A stretch of DNA of 64,000 nucleotides from Micromonospora sp. LH3U1 (GCF_028475105.1 NZ_CP116936.1:2046001-2110000); one strand, 5' to 3'; numbered from the stretch's first letter, positions 8,343 to 16,286 are shown. Numbers and translations are program-made. Notes: generated by a model from the sequence alone, not told the origin.

Positions 8343-9452
8343 ATGGCGGCGGGGCAGGGTGCCGAACTGCTGCGTCCTCCCACCAGTTCGGGCCGCGCGA
8401 CGTTCCTGGAGCTCTTCTTCGATCTGGCCTTCGTGGTGGCCCTCACCCGGGTCTCACAACGATTCGCCGGCTTGAGCGATGACACTGGCTGGGCGCTCGT
8501 CACAGGGTTCGGACGTACCCTCCTGCTCTTTCTGGCGCTCTGGCTGATCTGGTCGCACACCGCCTGGATCACCAGTCGCTACGAACCAGAGCGGCCGATC
8601 ATCCAGGCCGTCGTGGTCGGCACCATGTTCGCCGGCCTGATTATGGCGGTGACGCTGCCACGCGCTATGGAGGAACGAGCGCTGCCGTTCACGGCCGCAT
8701 ACTTGATGGTGATGGTGGTGCGGCCGCTGGTGGTCGCCGCCGCGCTGCGTGGCCACCCGCGACGGCTGGTGCCGTTCCGGCTTGCCGCGTGGGCGTCGGC
8801 GAGCGTGCCTCTGTGGCTGGCCGGCGCGTTGGGTCCGGACCGACTTCGCCTGCAGCAGATGTTTCTGATTGCACTCGGTGAGTCGATTCTGGTCATCGGC
8901 GTCGTTTTCAGCGGTGCGGACTATTCCGCCGGGCGGGCGGCCGCCTTCGCGGTCGCGTTCGCCACCAGCGCGCTGCTCTGGCGGATCTACTTCCACCGCG
9001 CAGGTCTGCTGCTGAGCGATGCGTTGGATCGGGCGGTTATGCCCGGCCGGCTGGGTGCCGCGTCGGAACGGACGCATCTGCTGATCGTGCTCAGCGTGCT
9101 CGTCACGTCGGTCGGATACGAGCTGGTGATCGATCATCCGTTTGGGCAGCCGCGGCCCAGTTGGCTTCTGTTCGTGGTAGGCGGTCCGATGCTCTTCCTC
9201 GTCGCCCGTATGCGGCTGGAGTACGAGATCTTTGGCCGCGTCTCCCGTTCCCGCATGATCGGATTGGTGGCCCTGCTGCTGTTCACGCCGGCGTTGGCCC
9301 GCTGGGCGCCGATGGTCGGGCTGAGCGTGGTGGCCGGAGTGCTGGCCCTGGTCGCGCTGCTCGACGCGCTGCGGAGTTGGGGACAGCCGCTGGAGGTTCC
9401 CGCCTCGCCGATCGGGCGGGAGGCATCCGACGTTCGCGACTCCGAGGCGTGA
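8343..9452 (+). CDS. LtrA-family membrane protein
   Basis: A 369-residue polytopic membrane protein of the low-temperature-requirement A family (PF06772). The N-terminus carries the family hallmark FLELFFDLAFVVALTRVSQ, and about nine to ten hydrophobic helices follow through residue 350. Its biochemical role is not established in actinobacteria. ATG at 8343 is preceded by GGAGGCGG at the right distance. About 110 bases separate it from the ThDP gene, so it may be transcribed independently. The next gene carries its own operator. Confidence 0.85.
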   Translation: MAAGQGAELLRPPTSSGRATFLELFFDLAFVVALTRVSQRFAGLSDDTGWALVTGFGRTLLLFLALWLIWSHTAWITSRYEPERPIIQAVVVGTMFAGLIMAVTLPRAMEERALPFTAAYLMVMVVRPLVVAAALRGHPRRLVPFRLAAWASASVPLWLAGALGPDRLRLQQMFLIALGESILVIGVVFSGADYSAGRAAAFAVAFATSALLWRIYFHRAGLLLSDALDRAVMPGRLGAASERTHLLIVLSVLVTSVGYELVIDHPFGQPRPSWLLFVVGGPMLFLVARMRLEYEIFGRVSRSRMIGLVALLLFTPALARWAPMVGLSVVAGVLALVALLDALRSWGQPLEVPASPIGREASDVRDSEA

Positions 9453-9538
9453 CCGCGCGGCCGTGGCGGACCTGCGACCAGGTGGAGATGCGCGAGTCTT
9501 CACATCTTGGCAGCGGCGCGCGCCTCCGCTACCGTCCA

Positions 9539-9552
9539 TGGGAACGCTCCCA
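9539..9552. promoter_or_regulatory. CebR/CelR-type operator (TGGGAACGCTCCCA)
   Basis: A 14-base palindrome differing at one position from TGGGAGCGCTCCCA, the known operator of the LacI-family cellulose regulators CebR (Streptomyces) and CelR (Thermobifida). It lies 41 bases before the start of the GH6 cellulase gene, and the dyad extends by two more bases on each side. The position fits repression released by cello-oligosaccharides. The regulator gene itself is not in this window. Confidence 0.8.
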
Positions 9553-9592
9553 TGAACTTAGATACATCTATGTGATCTGGAGGCAACACGTC

Positions 9593-10999
9593 GTGCCTAC
9601 CCTCTCCTCGCTCCGCCGCAGATCGGCGGCCATCAGCGTGGCGGCCGTCGCGGCCGCCACCGCCGTCGGCTTCTGCCTCACCGTCGGCAGCGCCGCCGCC
9701 GGCACGCTGTCCGGATCGCTCTACCGCGACCCGAGTTCGGCCGTCGTCCGCTGGGTCGCCGCCAACCCCGGCGACTCGCGTACCGCCGTCATCCGCGACA
9801 AGGTCGCGAGTCAGCCGCAGGCCCGCTGGTTCGCCAACTTCAACCCCTCGACCGTGCAGTCCGAGGTCTCCGGGTTCATCGGCACCGCCAACGCGGCGCA
9901 GCAGATCCCGGTGCTCTCGGTGTACGAGATCACCAACCGGGACTGCGGCGGGGCCAGCGCGGGTGGGGCCCCGGACCTCAACCAATACCAGACGTGGGTG
10001 TCCAACTTCGCCCGCGGCCTGGGCAACCAGACCGTCATCATCATCCTGGAAACCGACTCGCTCGCCCTGCTGACGTGCCTGAGCGGCGGTGAGATCAGCG
10101 CGCGCAACCAGGCGATCACGACGGCCACCCAGACCATCAAGTCGGGCAACCCCAACGCCAAGGTGTACCTCGACGGCGGCCACTCCACCTGGAACAGCGC
10201 GGGTGAGACGGCCAACCGGCTCCGCGCGGCCGGCGTGCAGTACGCCGACGGCTTCTTCACCAACGTGTCGAACTTCAACTCCACCTCCGGCGAGGCGAAC
10301 TTCGGCCGGGCGGTCATCTCCGCCCTCAACGGCATGGGCATCTCGGGCAAGCGCCAGGTCATCGACACCAGCCGCAACGGGGGCGCCAGCGGCGACTGGT
10401 GCGCCGACGACAACACCGACCGGCGGATCGGGCAGTACCCGACGACCAACACCGGCGACAGCAACATCGACGCGTACCTGTGGGTGAAGCCGCCGGGGGA
10501 GGCGGACGGCTGCCGCTACACGGCCGGTTCGTTCCAGCCCGACCTGGCCTACAGCCTGGCCAACGGCGCGCCCAATCCGCCCACGACGACCCCGCCGACG
10601 ACCGCGCCGCCGACGACCGCGCCGCCGACCACCGCTCCCCCTACCACGACCCCGCCGACGACCACGCCGCCGACCGTTGCTCCGCCGAACACCTCGCCGC
10701 CGACCGGTGACGGCTGCTACGCGGACGTCGCGGTCAACCAGTGGGCCGGCGGCTTCACCGCGAGCGTGACGGTCACCGCCGGAAAGTCGGACATCAACGG
10801 CTGGACCGTGACCGTCACCCTGCCCAGCGGCGCGGCAGTCACCGGCACCTGGAACGCCCAGGCCAGAGGCACCGGCGGAACCGTCCAGTTCACCAACGCG
10901 AGCTACAACGGACGGGTCCTCGGCCGGCAGTCGACCAACTTCGGCTTCCAGGGCACCGGCACCGGCCCGGGCGTGATGGCCACCTGCGTGACCGGCTGA
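9593..10999 (+). CDS. Secreted GH6 cellulase with C-terminal CBM2
   Basis: An extracellular beta-1,4-glucanase of 468 residues. It has a Sec signal peptide (about 1-36) and a GH6 catalytic domain (about 38-325). GH6 hallmarks are YEITNRDCGGASAGG (about 111-125) and the IIILETDSL segment at about 149-157. Most GH6 enzymes read EPD there, so this ETD is a variant, with the catalytic Asp kept. A Pro/Thr linker made of TTxPP repeats (about 327-370) leads to a cellulose-binding CBM2 (about 371-468, with conserved Trp and paired Cys). GTG at 9593 is preceded by GGAGG and places the signal peptide correctly; the frame stays open upstream without meaning. A CebR-like operator precedes it. Confidence 0.93.
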   Translation: MPTLSSLRRRSAAISVAAVAAATAVGFCLTVGSAAAGTLSGSLYRDPSSAVVRWVAANPGDSRTAVIRDKVASQPQARWFANFNPSTVQSEVSGFIGTANAAQQIPVLSVYEITNRDCGGASAGGAPDLNQYQTWVSNFARGLGNQTVIIILETDSLALLTCLSGGEISARNQAITTATQTIKSGNPNAKVYLDGGHSTWNSAGETANRLRAAGVQYADGFFTNVSNFNSTSGEANFGRAVISALNGMGISGKRQVIDTSRNGGASGDWCADDNTDRRIGQYPTTNTGDSNIDAYLWVKPPGEADGCRYTAGSFQPDLAYSLANGAPNPPTTTPPTTAPPTTAPPTTAPPTTTPPTTTPPTVAPPNTSPPTGDGCYADVAVNQWAGGFTASVTVTAGKSDINGWTVTVTLPSGAAVTGTWNAQARGTGGTVQFTNASYNGRVLGRQSTNFGFQGTGTGPGVMATCVTG

Positions 11000-11014
11000 C
11001 CCACCCCGATGCCG

Positions 11015-11051
11015 CGGCCCGGCGCGGAGGACCCCTCTTCGCGCCGGGCCG
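11015..11051. terminator. Hairpin after the cellulase gene
   Basis: A perfect 12-bp stem (CGGCCCGGCGCG / CGCGCCGGGCCG) with a 13-nt loop starts 15 bases after the cellulase stop. It can serve both the cellulase and the convergent lipoprotein gene. Confidence 0.7.
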
Positions 11052-11146
11052 GGCCGGCGGTGACCGGTGGCAACCGGTCGGGCAGGCGACGGCCGGACGG
11101 CGGTACGCCTCTCGGGGTTCACCGCTGTCCGGGTCGAGTCACGTCG

Positions 11147-11698
11147 TCAGCCTGCGGTGACCGGCACCGCGATAACGCCCTGCACCAGGTGCAGGGTCAT
11201 GTGCGGGTAGTGGGCCCGGATCTTCCCGGCGTCGCGCTGCGGGTCGTCGGTGCCCACTTCCACGTACTGGCCGGGCTCCGCGCCGACGTTGCGCAGCTGG
11301 ACGCCTCGCCGCTGCCAGTAGTCGAAGTCGACGCCGATGTCCGCCACCCACTCGTCGAGAGCCACCTTGGAGTACCGGGCGTCGGTGAACCGCACCGCCA
11401 CGGCGGGCACCAGCGCGCGGACGGCGGCGTCCAAGCCAGGGGTGGGGATGCGCTGCACCAGCAGGAGTCGGGCGGGCAGGTCGACGGCGACCCCGGCGTA
11501 GGCCCTGGGCCAGCGCAACGAGGCCGCGTTGCCGACCACCGTGGCGGCATCCATCACCTCCTGTTGGCCCGGCCATTCGGGCAGGCCCGGCCAAGGTGTG
11601 GCCGTTGGGCGTGGGGGCTGTAAGGGCGTCGTCGGCGCGGCGGTGGCGGCGGTGCAGGCAGCGAGCGCCAGCAGCAGTGGGACCAGGCGACGGGGCAT
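11147..11698 (-). CDS. Putative lipoprotein, unknown function
   Basis: A 183-residue exported protein. The N-terminus MPRRLVPLLLALAAC is a lipoprotein signal with lipobox L-A-A-C (Cys15), so the mature protein would be tethered to the outer face of the membrane. The remainder has an AT/P-rich spacer (about 16-40) and one compact domain (about 45-180) with no motif I recognise. ATG at 11698 follows GAGGAGGTCTG, a strong binding site. It converges with the cellulase gene. Function unknown. Confidence 0.75.
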   Translation of the reverse strand: MPRRLVPLLLALAACTAATAAPTTPLQPPRPTATPWPGLPEWPGQQEVMDAATVVGNAASLRWPRAYAGVAVDLPARLLLVQRIPTPGLDAAVRALVPAVAVRFTDARYSKVALDEWVADIGVDFDYWQRRGVQLRNVGAEPGQYVEVGTDDPQRDAGKIRAHYPHMTLHLVQGVIAVPVTAG

Positions 11699-12139
11699 GG
11701 GTCAGACCTCCTCGGACGGCCACCGGAAGAGCCGCCAATCGGGCATTAAGGAAATAACATCCGGTCGAGATGAGACGAACGCCCACCCCGACCGGTTCCC
11801 TCGTCGGAGCGAGGTCAGCTCTGCTGCGAGTACGCAAGGGTCGACGTCAAGTCGTCAACCTAGACGCGCCGCCAGCACGGGGGTGGTGGCCGCTGTCGAC
11901 ATCACTCACGGTGCGTTCACCGTCGTCGTCGGCCACAGCCGTGCGGCCGGGCAGCGAAGACCTGCACCGCAAGCAGGTCCAGATGCTGGAGGACATGGTC
12001 GGTTGGCTGGGACATTTGTTCCGGGTGACCCGATGCTGATCATGGCCGACTGTCATCATCAAGCGTCTGATCGACGGATGGCCCGCGGTGGCCTGCTTCG
12101 TAGAGTCAGCGGCGATCACGATCAAAGACGGGGGACACC
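11699..12139. other. Intergenic stretch with a decayed hydrolase fragment
   Basis: About 440 bases without an intact gene. It contains the EEP-like relic at 11870-12060 and the presumed promoters of the flanking genes. I see no convincing short gene or RNA. Confidence 0.55.
11870..12060 (+). pseudogene. Remnant of an endonuclease/exonuclease/phosphatase-like gene
   Basis: Two frames alternate to give a continuous protein-like reading. VAAVDITHGAFTVVVGHSRA is followed, in a shifted frame, by SEDLHRKQVQMLEDMVGWLG, and then, back in the first frame, by TFVPGDPMLIMADCHHQ. The order resembles the C-terminal half of EEP-superfamily hydrolases (strand with H-x-R, helix, then a xLIMGDxN-type strand). 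The metal-site Asp-Asn is degraded to DCHHQ. Compensating indels and missing ends mark it as a relic. The family call is tentative. Confidence 0.35.
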
Positions 12140-12583
12140 ATGAACCAGAAGCTCCAGGCCCGCGCGTTCGAGCGGGTGGCGCCGACCCTGCAGCCGGGGG
12201 AACGGCCGATCACGGCGACCCGAGCGATGGTCGGGAGCTTCTCGGCCAGTCGGCTCGGGACGGTCGTCAGGCAGGGGCTGATCCAGGCGGCTGCCGGAGC
12301 GACGGGCGCCGCGCTGGCGCGGACCAAGAAGCAGTTCCTCGTGCTCACCGACCGGCGACTGATCTTTCTGCCGCAGACCTTCCTCGGCGGGCCCGGTACA
12401 GGTGTTCTCGGCGAGGTGTCCCGGGAACACGTCGCGCTCGCCGAGGCGAAGATCGGCGTTGTGAGCCTGCTGCGCCTCGCCTTCGACGGTGCGGGAGACG
12501 GCGTCACTCTGACGTTCCCTCGGGTGGACAAGAAGAACGCCGAGGCCCTCGCGGCAGCCTTGGCGCCGGTGCCGACAGCCTGA
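12140..12583 (+). CDS. Hypothetical protein, PH-like domain
   Basis: A 147-residue soluble protein. The order of strands (FLVLTDRRLIFLPQTF, then GEVSREHVALAEAKIG, then GVTLTFPRVDKKNAEALAAAL) matches bacterial PH-like domains of the YokE/bPH type, which bind unknown partners. The N-terminal third is helical with an Ala/Gly-rich segment (about 50-62) that might touch a membrane. ATG at 12140 is preceded by GGGGGA. It is a single gene and function is unknown. Confidence 0.75.
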   Translation: MNQKLQARAFERVAPTLQPGERPITATRAMVGSFSASRLGTVVRQGLIQAAAGATGAALARTKKQFLVLTDRRLIFLPQTFLGGPGTGVLGEVSREHVALAEAKIGVVSLLRLAFDGAGDGVTLTFPRVDKKNAEALAAALAPVPTA

Positions 12584-12639
12584 TCGGGCTCGGCCCGCGT
12601 CGGCCTGGCTGGTGGCGTGCTGGCCAGCGACCTGCCGGG

Positions 12640-12820
12640 TCAGACCAGCGCCGGGTAGTACTCCAACGTGACTTGATCTCCGGTGCGGAGCCGGGCTGCT
12701 GGGCGGCGAGCATGGCCAGGGTGATGAAGCGGTGCCAGCCAGACCCACCGCGGACGTGGTAGTGCTCCAGGCCGACCTGGCCTTTGCCGGCCTGGAGCAG
12801 CTCCTCAATGGACTAAGCGG
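12640..12820 (-). pseudogene. C-terminal remnant of an IS701/IS4-type transposase
   Basis: The minus strand reads IEELLQAGKGQVGLEHYHVR, then GGSGWHRFITLAMLAAQQ. This is the conserved tail (x-E-E-x-F-Q-x-G-K-G-x-V-G-L-D-x-x-Q-V-R...W-x-R-x-x-x-L-A-M-L-A) of DDE transposases of the IS701 group in actinobacteria. The catalytic part is missing and a stop precedes it, so only a decayed end of an element remains. No inverted repeats or target duplication can be made out. Confidence 0.55.
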
Positions 12821-12890
12821 CGGTCGGCGCTCTCGTCGCCGACCGGAACCGGACCGGGCGGATACCCGGTGAGGGTCGACGGAAGGTGCC

Positions 12891-12919
12891 GGGCGCGCGG
12901 GGCAATGCCCCGCGCGCCC
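12891..12919. terminator. Strong hairpin after the SGNH esterase gene
   Basis: A perfect 13-bp stem (GGGCGCGCGGGGC / GCCCCGCGCGCCC) with a 3-nt loop, 8 bases beyond the stop codon of the minus-strand SGNH gene. Confidence 0.75.
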
Positions 12920-12926
12920 CCGGACG

Positions 12927-13730
12927 TCAGCCGGCGACGGAGCGGAAGGCCGGGTAGTAGCCGCTGGATTGACCGGCTGCGGTCGGGTGGTAGGAGATGC
13001 CGAGGTTGGCGAAGTTTAGGGCGTGCAACCACTTCGCGCCGTAGCTGCACAGCTGATGTCCGACGAACTGCGACCGGACGTCAGCGAAGGTGAAGCCGGC
13101 GGCCACGGCGGCACTTCGGGTGATGTCATCCACCAGGTTGATACCCTCGTTGATCTTCGCTCGCGAGGTGGCACTGAGCCCGACACACGTCGTGCCCAGT
13201 TGGTAGAAGACCGGGTAGCCGACGACCACGACCCGGGCAGAGGGCGCTCGGGTGCGAATTCCGTTGTAAACGGTGCGCAGCAGGTTGGTGAGGTCGGCCC
13301 TGGCCTTGTCCTCGGCGGCCTGCACGGCGGTCACGCAGTCGGTGGTCCCGTAGAGCACGCAGGTGGTCATGATGTTGGCGAATCCGACATCGTTGCCGCC
13401 GACCGTGACGCTGACCAGGGTCGTGGTGGCACTGAGCGCGCCGAGCTGCGTGTTGATCACACTCGCGGTGGTGGCGCCAGAGCAGGCAACCGAGCGGTAC
13501 GACGCGGGCCGCACATTGGTGGCGTACAGCGCCGGGTAGGCGTTGGTGCTGCGCTGACAGGAACCGCTCTCGGCGGTGTAGCTGCCAGCGCCCACCCCGG
13601 AAGAGTAGGAGTCGCCGAGGGCGACGTAATGGTCGCCGGGAGCAGCCTGGGCAGGCGCTGCCAGAGTGAGGGTGGCGCCCAGGGCCGTGACCAGGCCTAG
13701 GGCGAGGGTTGCCAGACGGGATCTCCGCAC
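12927..13730 (-). CDS. Secreted SGNH/GDSL esterase-lipase
   Basis: An exported ester hydrolase of 267 residues. It has a Sec signal peptide (about 1-30, ending AAPAQAA) and one SGNH hydrolase domain. The nucleophile is S41 in block I (GDSYSSG), the oxyanion Asn lies in GGND (109-112), and H248 in the C-terminal YHP motif completes the site. Six Cys residues suggest three disulfides, as in the Streptomyces scabies esterase type. I start at GTG 13730, with GGAG six bases upstream, because the longer open frame would put 46 charged residues before the signal peptide. It is a single gene, followed by a strong hairpin. Likely substrates are plant or lipid esters. Confidence 0.85.
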   Translation of the reverse strand: MRRSRLATLALGLVTALGATLTLAAPAQAAPGDHYVALGDSYSSGVGAGSYTAESGSCQRSTNAYPALYATNVRPASYRSVACSGATTASVINTQLGALSATTTLVSVTVGGNDVGFANIMTTCVLYGTTDCVTAVQAAEDKARADLTNLLRTVYNGIRTRAPSARVVVVGYPVFYQLGTTCVGLSATSRAKINEGINLVDDITRSAAVAAGFTFADVRSQFVGHQLCSYGAKWLHALNFANLGISYHPTAAGQSSGYYPAFRSVAG

Positions 13731-13927
13731 GTCGTGCTCCGGTGGTGGTAGGAGGTTCGGTGCGAAATAGATATCACTAAACATTGATGTTGGAAAGATC
13801 TTCTTCTGAGTCATGCGGATGCGACGCGGTCGACAGTGGCCGCGGCCCGGGTTGCGCCTCGCCGGCACGGGGCTCGGCGCCGACTCCGACGCTCAAAGCT
13901 GAAAGTTGCTGGACAAGCGGGGGAGCC

Positions 13928-13940
13928 TACGGTTGCGGGA
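13928..13940 (+). promoter_or_regulatory. -10 box of a leaderless promoter (TACGGT)
   Basis: TACGGT, six bases, then the ATG at 13940. It decides the start of the Imm32-like gene, which lacks a ribosome binding site. Confidence 0.55.
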
Positions 13941-14371
13941 TGAGGCTTGACTACTACTCCGCCGCCGAAGGCGTCGACATCGCGAGTGACCGGGCAGACC
14001 TCTGTCACCTCGCTGACCTGGTGGCAAGCGGAGGCGAGCTGAGCCTTGCACCGTCCGCTCAGCCGCGGCGCCTACGGGGTGTCCTCATCGATGAGACACC
14101 GGGCCCCGTCGCAATCCGTGTCGACGATCGCGGGTATCTCACCATCCATGGTGGAGCGGAGAGTCGGTCGCTTCTCGCCGACCTGCTACGCGATGTAGCC
14201 GACATGGACGACGGTGGCCACGTTCACCTGGAGTACTTCGAGGGCCACCATTTCCTGTCACCGGACAGCGTGCCGCTCATCGTCAACAGTCCGCATGGCG
14301 GGATGCCGGGGCGCTCAGTCGACCAGGATGCAGCCGGTGAACCCGAGCGCCGGAGACGCGCTGACAAGTAG
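13940..14371 (+). CDS. Imm32-like immunity protein
   Basis: A 143-residue cytosolic protein. The layout (an N-terminal strand, an ISGxRxxLxxLAxL-like helix, a strand GYLTIHGG, a helix LLADLLRDVA, and the end HVHLEYFEGHHFLSPDSVPLIV) resembles the Imm32 immunity family of polymorphic toxin systems. The assignment is from memory of that motif. No toxin gene lies next to it, so it may be an orphan immunity gene. ATG 13940 is chosen because TACGGT lies exactly six bases upstream; the frame is open further upstream but without meaning. Its last 89 bases overlap the opposite-strand gene at 14283-14585. Confidence 0.55.
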   Translation: MRLDYYSAAEGVDIASDRADLCHLADLVASGGELSLAPSAQPRRLRGVLIDETPGPVAIRVDDRGYLTIHGGAESRSLLADLLRDVADMDDGGHVHLEYFEGHHFLSPDSVPLIVNSPHGGMPGRSVDQDAAGEPERRRRADK

Positions 14372-14585
14372 CCGAGATGAGTTCGTCTATCGGCCGCGCA
14401 ACCTCTATGAGCATGGCGTCCACGACGTTGTAGCGGGGGAGGACGCGCTTCGCCTGGCTGGTGTAGTGGTACCCATCGGCTCGGCGGCCACCGTTGGGCA
14501 GTTGGCAGTACTCCCGCCGGAGTTCTTCGTATCGCTCCGTCAATAGCGGCGCGCCGCCCAGTGCAACGTTGCGGAGTCCACTCAA
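14283..14585 (-). CDS. Hypothetical protein, probably 3'-truncated
   Basis: A 100-residue frame starting at a TTG that overlaps the stop of the upstream gene (TTGA), so translation may be coupled. Residues 1-70 look like a conserved protein (ALGGAPLLTERYEELRREYC, then RYNVVDAMLIEVARPIDELI). The last 30 residues are antisense to the Imm32-like gene and look random, as if the original 3' end was lost. I do not recognise the family. Confidence 0.5.
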   Translation of the reverse strand: MSGLRNVALGGAPLLTERYEELRREYCQLPNGGRRADGYHYTSQAKRVLPRYNVVDAMLIEVARPIDELISATCQRVSGARVHRLHPGRLSAPASRHADC

Positions 14586-14890
14586 GTGCCCTCTCCGGTC
14601 GGTCCAGACGATCGCTCCCCGGGGTACGGGAGCTGGATTCCGCGCTCGACGAGGACGGCTTCGTAGAAACGAAGGATCTGCGTTAACTCCTCGACCACGT
14701 AATCGAGATCGTCCAGCGCCTCACCACCGCCCTCGCTAAGCCGCAATGTGCTGGCCGCCGCGGCGAGTTGACGCTGCATCTCGGCAAACGTGTCGCCCTG
14801 GACGTGTATCCCCGGGAAGGCGCGGCCCGCCAGGTGAGTTACCGCCGTATTCCCGTCATGCGCCAGCACCTGGGCCCGCTCGTCATCCAC
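14582..14890 (-). CDS. Small conserved protein (DUF6959-like)
   Basis: A 102-residue acidic, helical protein starting at GTG 14890. The segment GRAFPGIHVQGDTFAEMQRQLAAA, followed by two long helices ending in ...RFYEAVLVERGIQLPYP, resembles the small actinobacterial family DUF6959, of unknown role. It overlaps the start of the following gene by four bases. A degenerate -10-like box (GACCAT) sits six bases before the GTG. Neighbouring small genes suggest an accessory island. Confidence 0.65.
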   Translation of the reverse strand: MDDERAQVLAHDGNTAVTHLAGRAFPGIHVQGDTFAEMQRQLAAAASTLRLSEGGGEALDDLDYVVEELTQILRFYEAVLVERGIQLPYPGERSSGPTGEGT

Positions 14891-15274
14891 CGAGCGATGG
14901 TCGCATCACGAGCCGGGCCACTCTCAACGAGTGGCGGTAGCCCGTCTCTCCCAGGGGCGGCGCAGGTGGGCGCGGGCGAGGCGGAGCTGGGTTCTGGCGG
15001 CGAGGATCCTCAGCTTCGATTCTTGGGTCGGAACAGACGGGCCGTGCGCTCGGCAGCTCAACGTCGGTCGGGCGGTTGGGATGGCCCTTCCGATCAGCTC
15101 TCGGTCGCGTATCGGCTGCCACCGACGGTTGCTACCCTCACGCGGGCTACGGACCGTCGATCGGACGGGCTCGGCGTTGCGATACCGTCAAGGTGCCCAC
15201 ACCGGCGTCGAGTAGTCCGCGTGCGTAAGCGGTCGATGGTCCGTAGGGCGCCCCACGAATCCAGGGAGATACCG
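14891..15274. other. Intergenic stretch without visible content
   Basis: About 380 bases between divergent small genes. Open frames here are short or lack start signals, and I see no RNA gene, repeat or convincing promoter. Confidence 0.5.
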
Positions 15275-15490
15275 ATGCCGGAGCCTGAGCCCGTTCAAGA
15301 CGCCCACTCGGCGGATGCCGACACCTCAACCACGGCCGAGACCGACTCGCCTGCCGTTCCCGCAAATCGGGCTGCCCGACGTGCAAAGGGCAAGGTCGCC
15401 TCGCCTCAGCCGTATGGAAAGGGTCAGCACCTCGGCGGCCGGGGCTCGGTCCAGAGCCCGCGCCAATGGGGTAACCGGCGAAGCGGCTGA
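15275..15490 (+). CDS. Small basic conserved actinobacterial protein (71 aa)
   Basis: A 71-residue protein with an acidic Pro/Glu/Asp N-terminal half and a strongly basic C-terminal half (NRAARRAKGKV, then the end RQWGNRRSG). Proteins with this NRAARRAKGK...RQxGNRRSG pattern are common, uncharacterised and conserved across Micromonosporaceae and relatives; this is recall, not a search. The basic tail suggests nucleic-acid or ribosome contact, but that is a guess. ATG at 15275 has GGGAG at 15263-15267 upstream. The frame is open much further upstream, without support. Confidence 0.75.
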   Translation: MPEPEPVQDAHSADADTSTTAETDSPAVPANRAARRAKGKVASPQPYGKGQHLGGRGSVQSPRQWGNRRSG

Positions 15491-15647
15491 TCCGTTGGTG
15501 GAGCCCTTTGTCAGCACACGGCTCCCGATGTCCGCAGGCCGACCCAAAGACGGCAGCACCCTGGCTCGCTCTTTTTGGCCCGGCGGCGTCCGAAACAAGT
15601 AGGCACCCCCCTGTGTCGCAAGGCGGCCAGCAGGACGCTTTCCCGCG

Positions 15648-15660
15648 TACGCTGCCGTGG
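15648..15660 (+). promoter_or_regulatory. -10 box of a leaderless promoter (TACGCT)
   Basis: TACGCT, six bases, then GTG at 15660. This favours the second of two tandem GTG codons as the start. Confidence 0.55.
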
Positions 15661-16052
15661 TGCAGATCGACTTGGTCGCCCTGATCGTCGACGAGTACGA
15701 CCCGGCGATCGCGTTCTTCACCGAGGTACTCGGCTTCGACCTCGTCGAGGACTCCCCATCGCTGACCAATGACGGTCGACCCAAGCGGTGGGTCGTCGTC
15801 CGACCGCCGAGCGGCCAGACCGGGATCCTGCTCGCTCGCGCCGACGGAGAACACCAACGCGTCGCAATCGGTAACCAGGTAGCCGGCCGGGTCGGGTTCT
15901 TTCTCCGCGTCGACGACTTCGACGCCGCTTACCGGCGGATGGTCGAGGCCGGTGTCACCTTCGTCCGGGAACCGCGGACCGAGCCCTATGGTCGGGTCGC
16001 GGTCTTCCTCGACATCGCCGGCAACCGGTGGGACCTGCTTGGGGCCAGCTGA
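15660..16052 (+). CDS. VOC-family (glyoxalase-like) protein
   Basis: A 130-residue single-domain protein of the vicinal-oxygen-chelate superfamily. Two beta-alpha-beta-beta-beta units are visible. The first starts LVALIVDEYDPAIAFFTEVLGFDLVED, the second VGFFLRVDDFDAAYRRMVEAGVTFV and ends VFLDIAGNRWDLLG. This is the layout of glyoxalase I-like and fosfomycin/bleomycin-resistance-like proteins. A glutamate is expected at the metal site, but the ending reads NRWDLL, so metal binding is uncertain. It is cytosolic; substrate unknown. GTG 15660 is chosen on the leaderless box. Confidence 0.85.
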   Translation: MQIDLVALIVDEYDPAIAFFTEVLGFDLVEDSPSLTNDGRPKRWVVVRPPSGQTGILLARADGEHQRVAIGNQVAGRVGFFLRVDDFDAAYRRMVEAGVTFVREPRTEPYGRVAVFLDIAGNRWDLLGAS

Positions 16053-16273
16053 CATCGCCCCACTTGCCAGTGCGCGCCAAGGTCACCCATCCTCATCGGC
16101 CGCGCGGTCGTGCGACTTTGCCGCGAATAGTGCGCGCCTGGCCTGTCCGTCCGGCTGAAGTCCGAGGCATTGGCGCGACTGATGACGGAGGGGTGCCTTT
16201 GTGCCACCAAACGTTGGAATGCGACAGCCATTCGTGCGGAAAGAGGCAGCGCTTTCCCGAGGGTCAGTGCCGG

Positions 16274-16286
16274 TAGGGTCAGCGCG
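16274..16286 (+). promoter_or_regulatory. -10 box of a leaderless promoter (TAGGGT)
   Basis: TAGGGT, six bases, then GTG at 16286. Confidence 0.55.

Larger units (their letters stand above)
12584..12926. other. Intergenic stretch with a transposase relic and a terminator
   Basis: About 340 bases that hold the transposase tail fragment at 12640-12820 and the strong hairpin at 12891-12919. No intact gene is present. Confidence 0.6.

Noticed and set aside
9161..9592. Cellulase extended upstream to 9161
   Set aside because: This part overlaps the LtrA gene in another frame and the CebR operator. GTG 9593 has GGAGG and places the signal peptide at the N-terminus.
13784..13939. Upstream extension of the Imm32-like gene to 13784
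   Set aside because: The extension is Arg/Pro-rich and without motif, and a TACGGT box lies exactly six bases before ATG 13940.
16053..16285. Possible small gene or integrase remnant on the minus strand
   Set aside because: Readings in all frames lack a start signal and any motif I can name; evidence is too weak.
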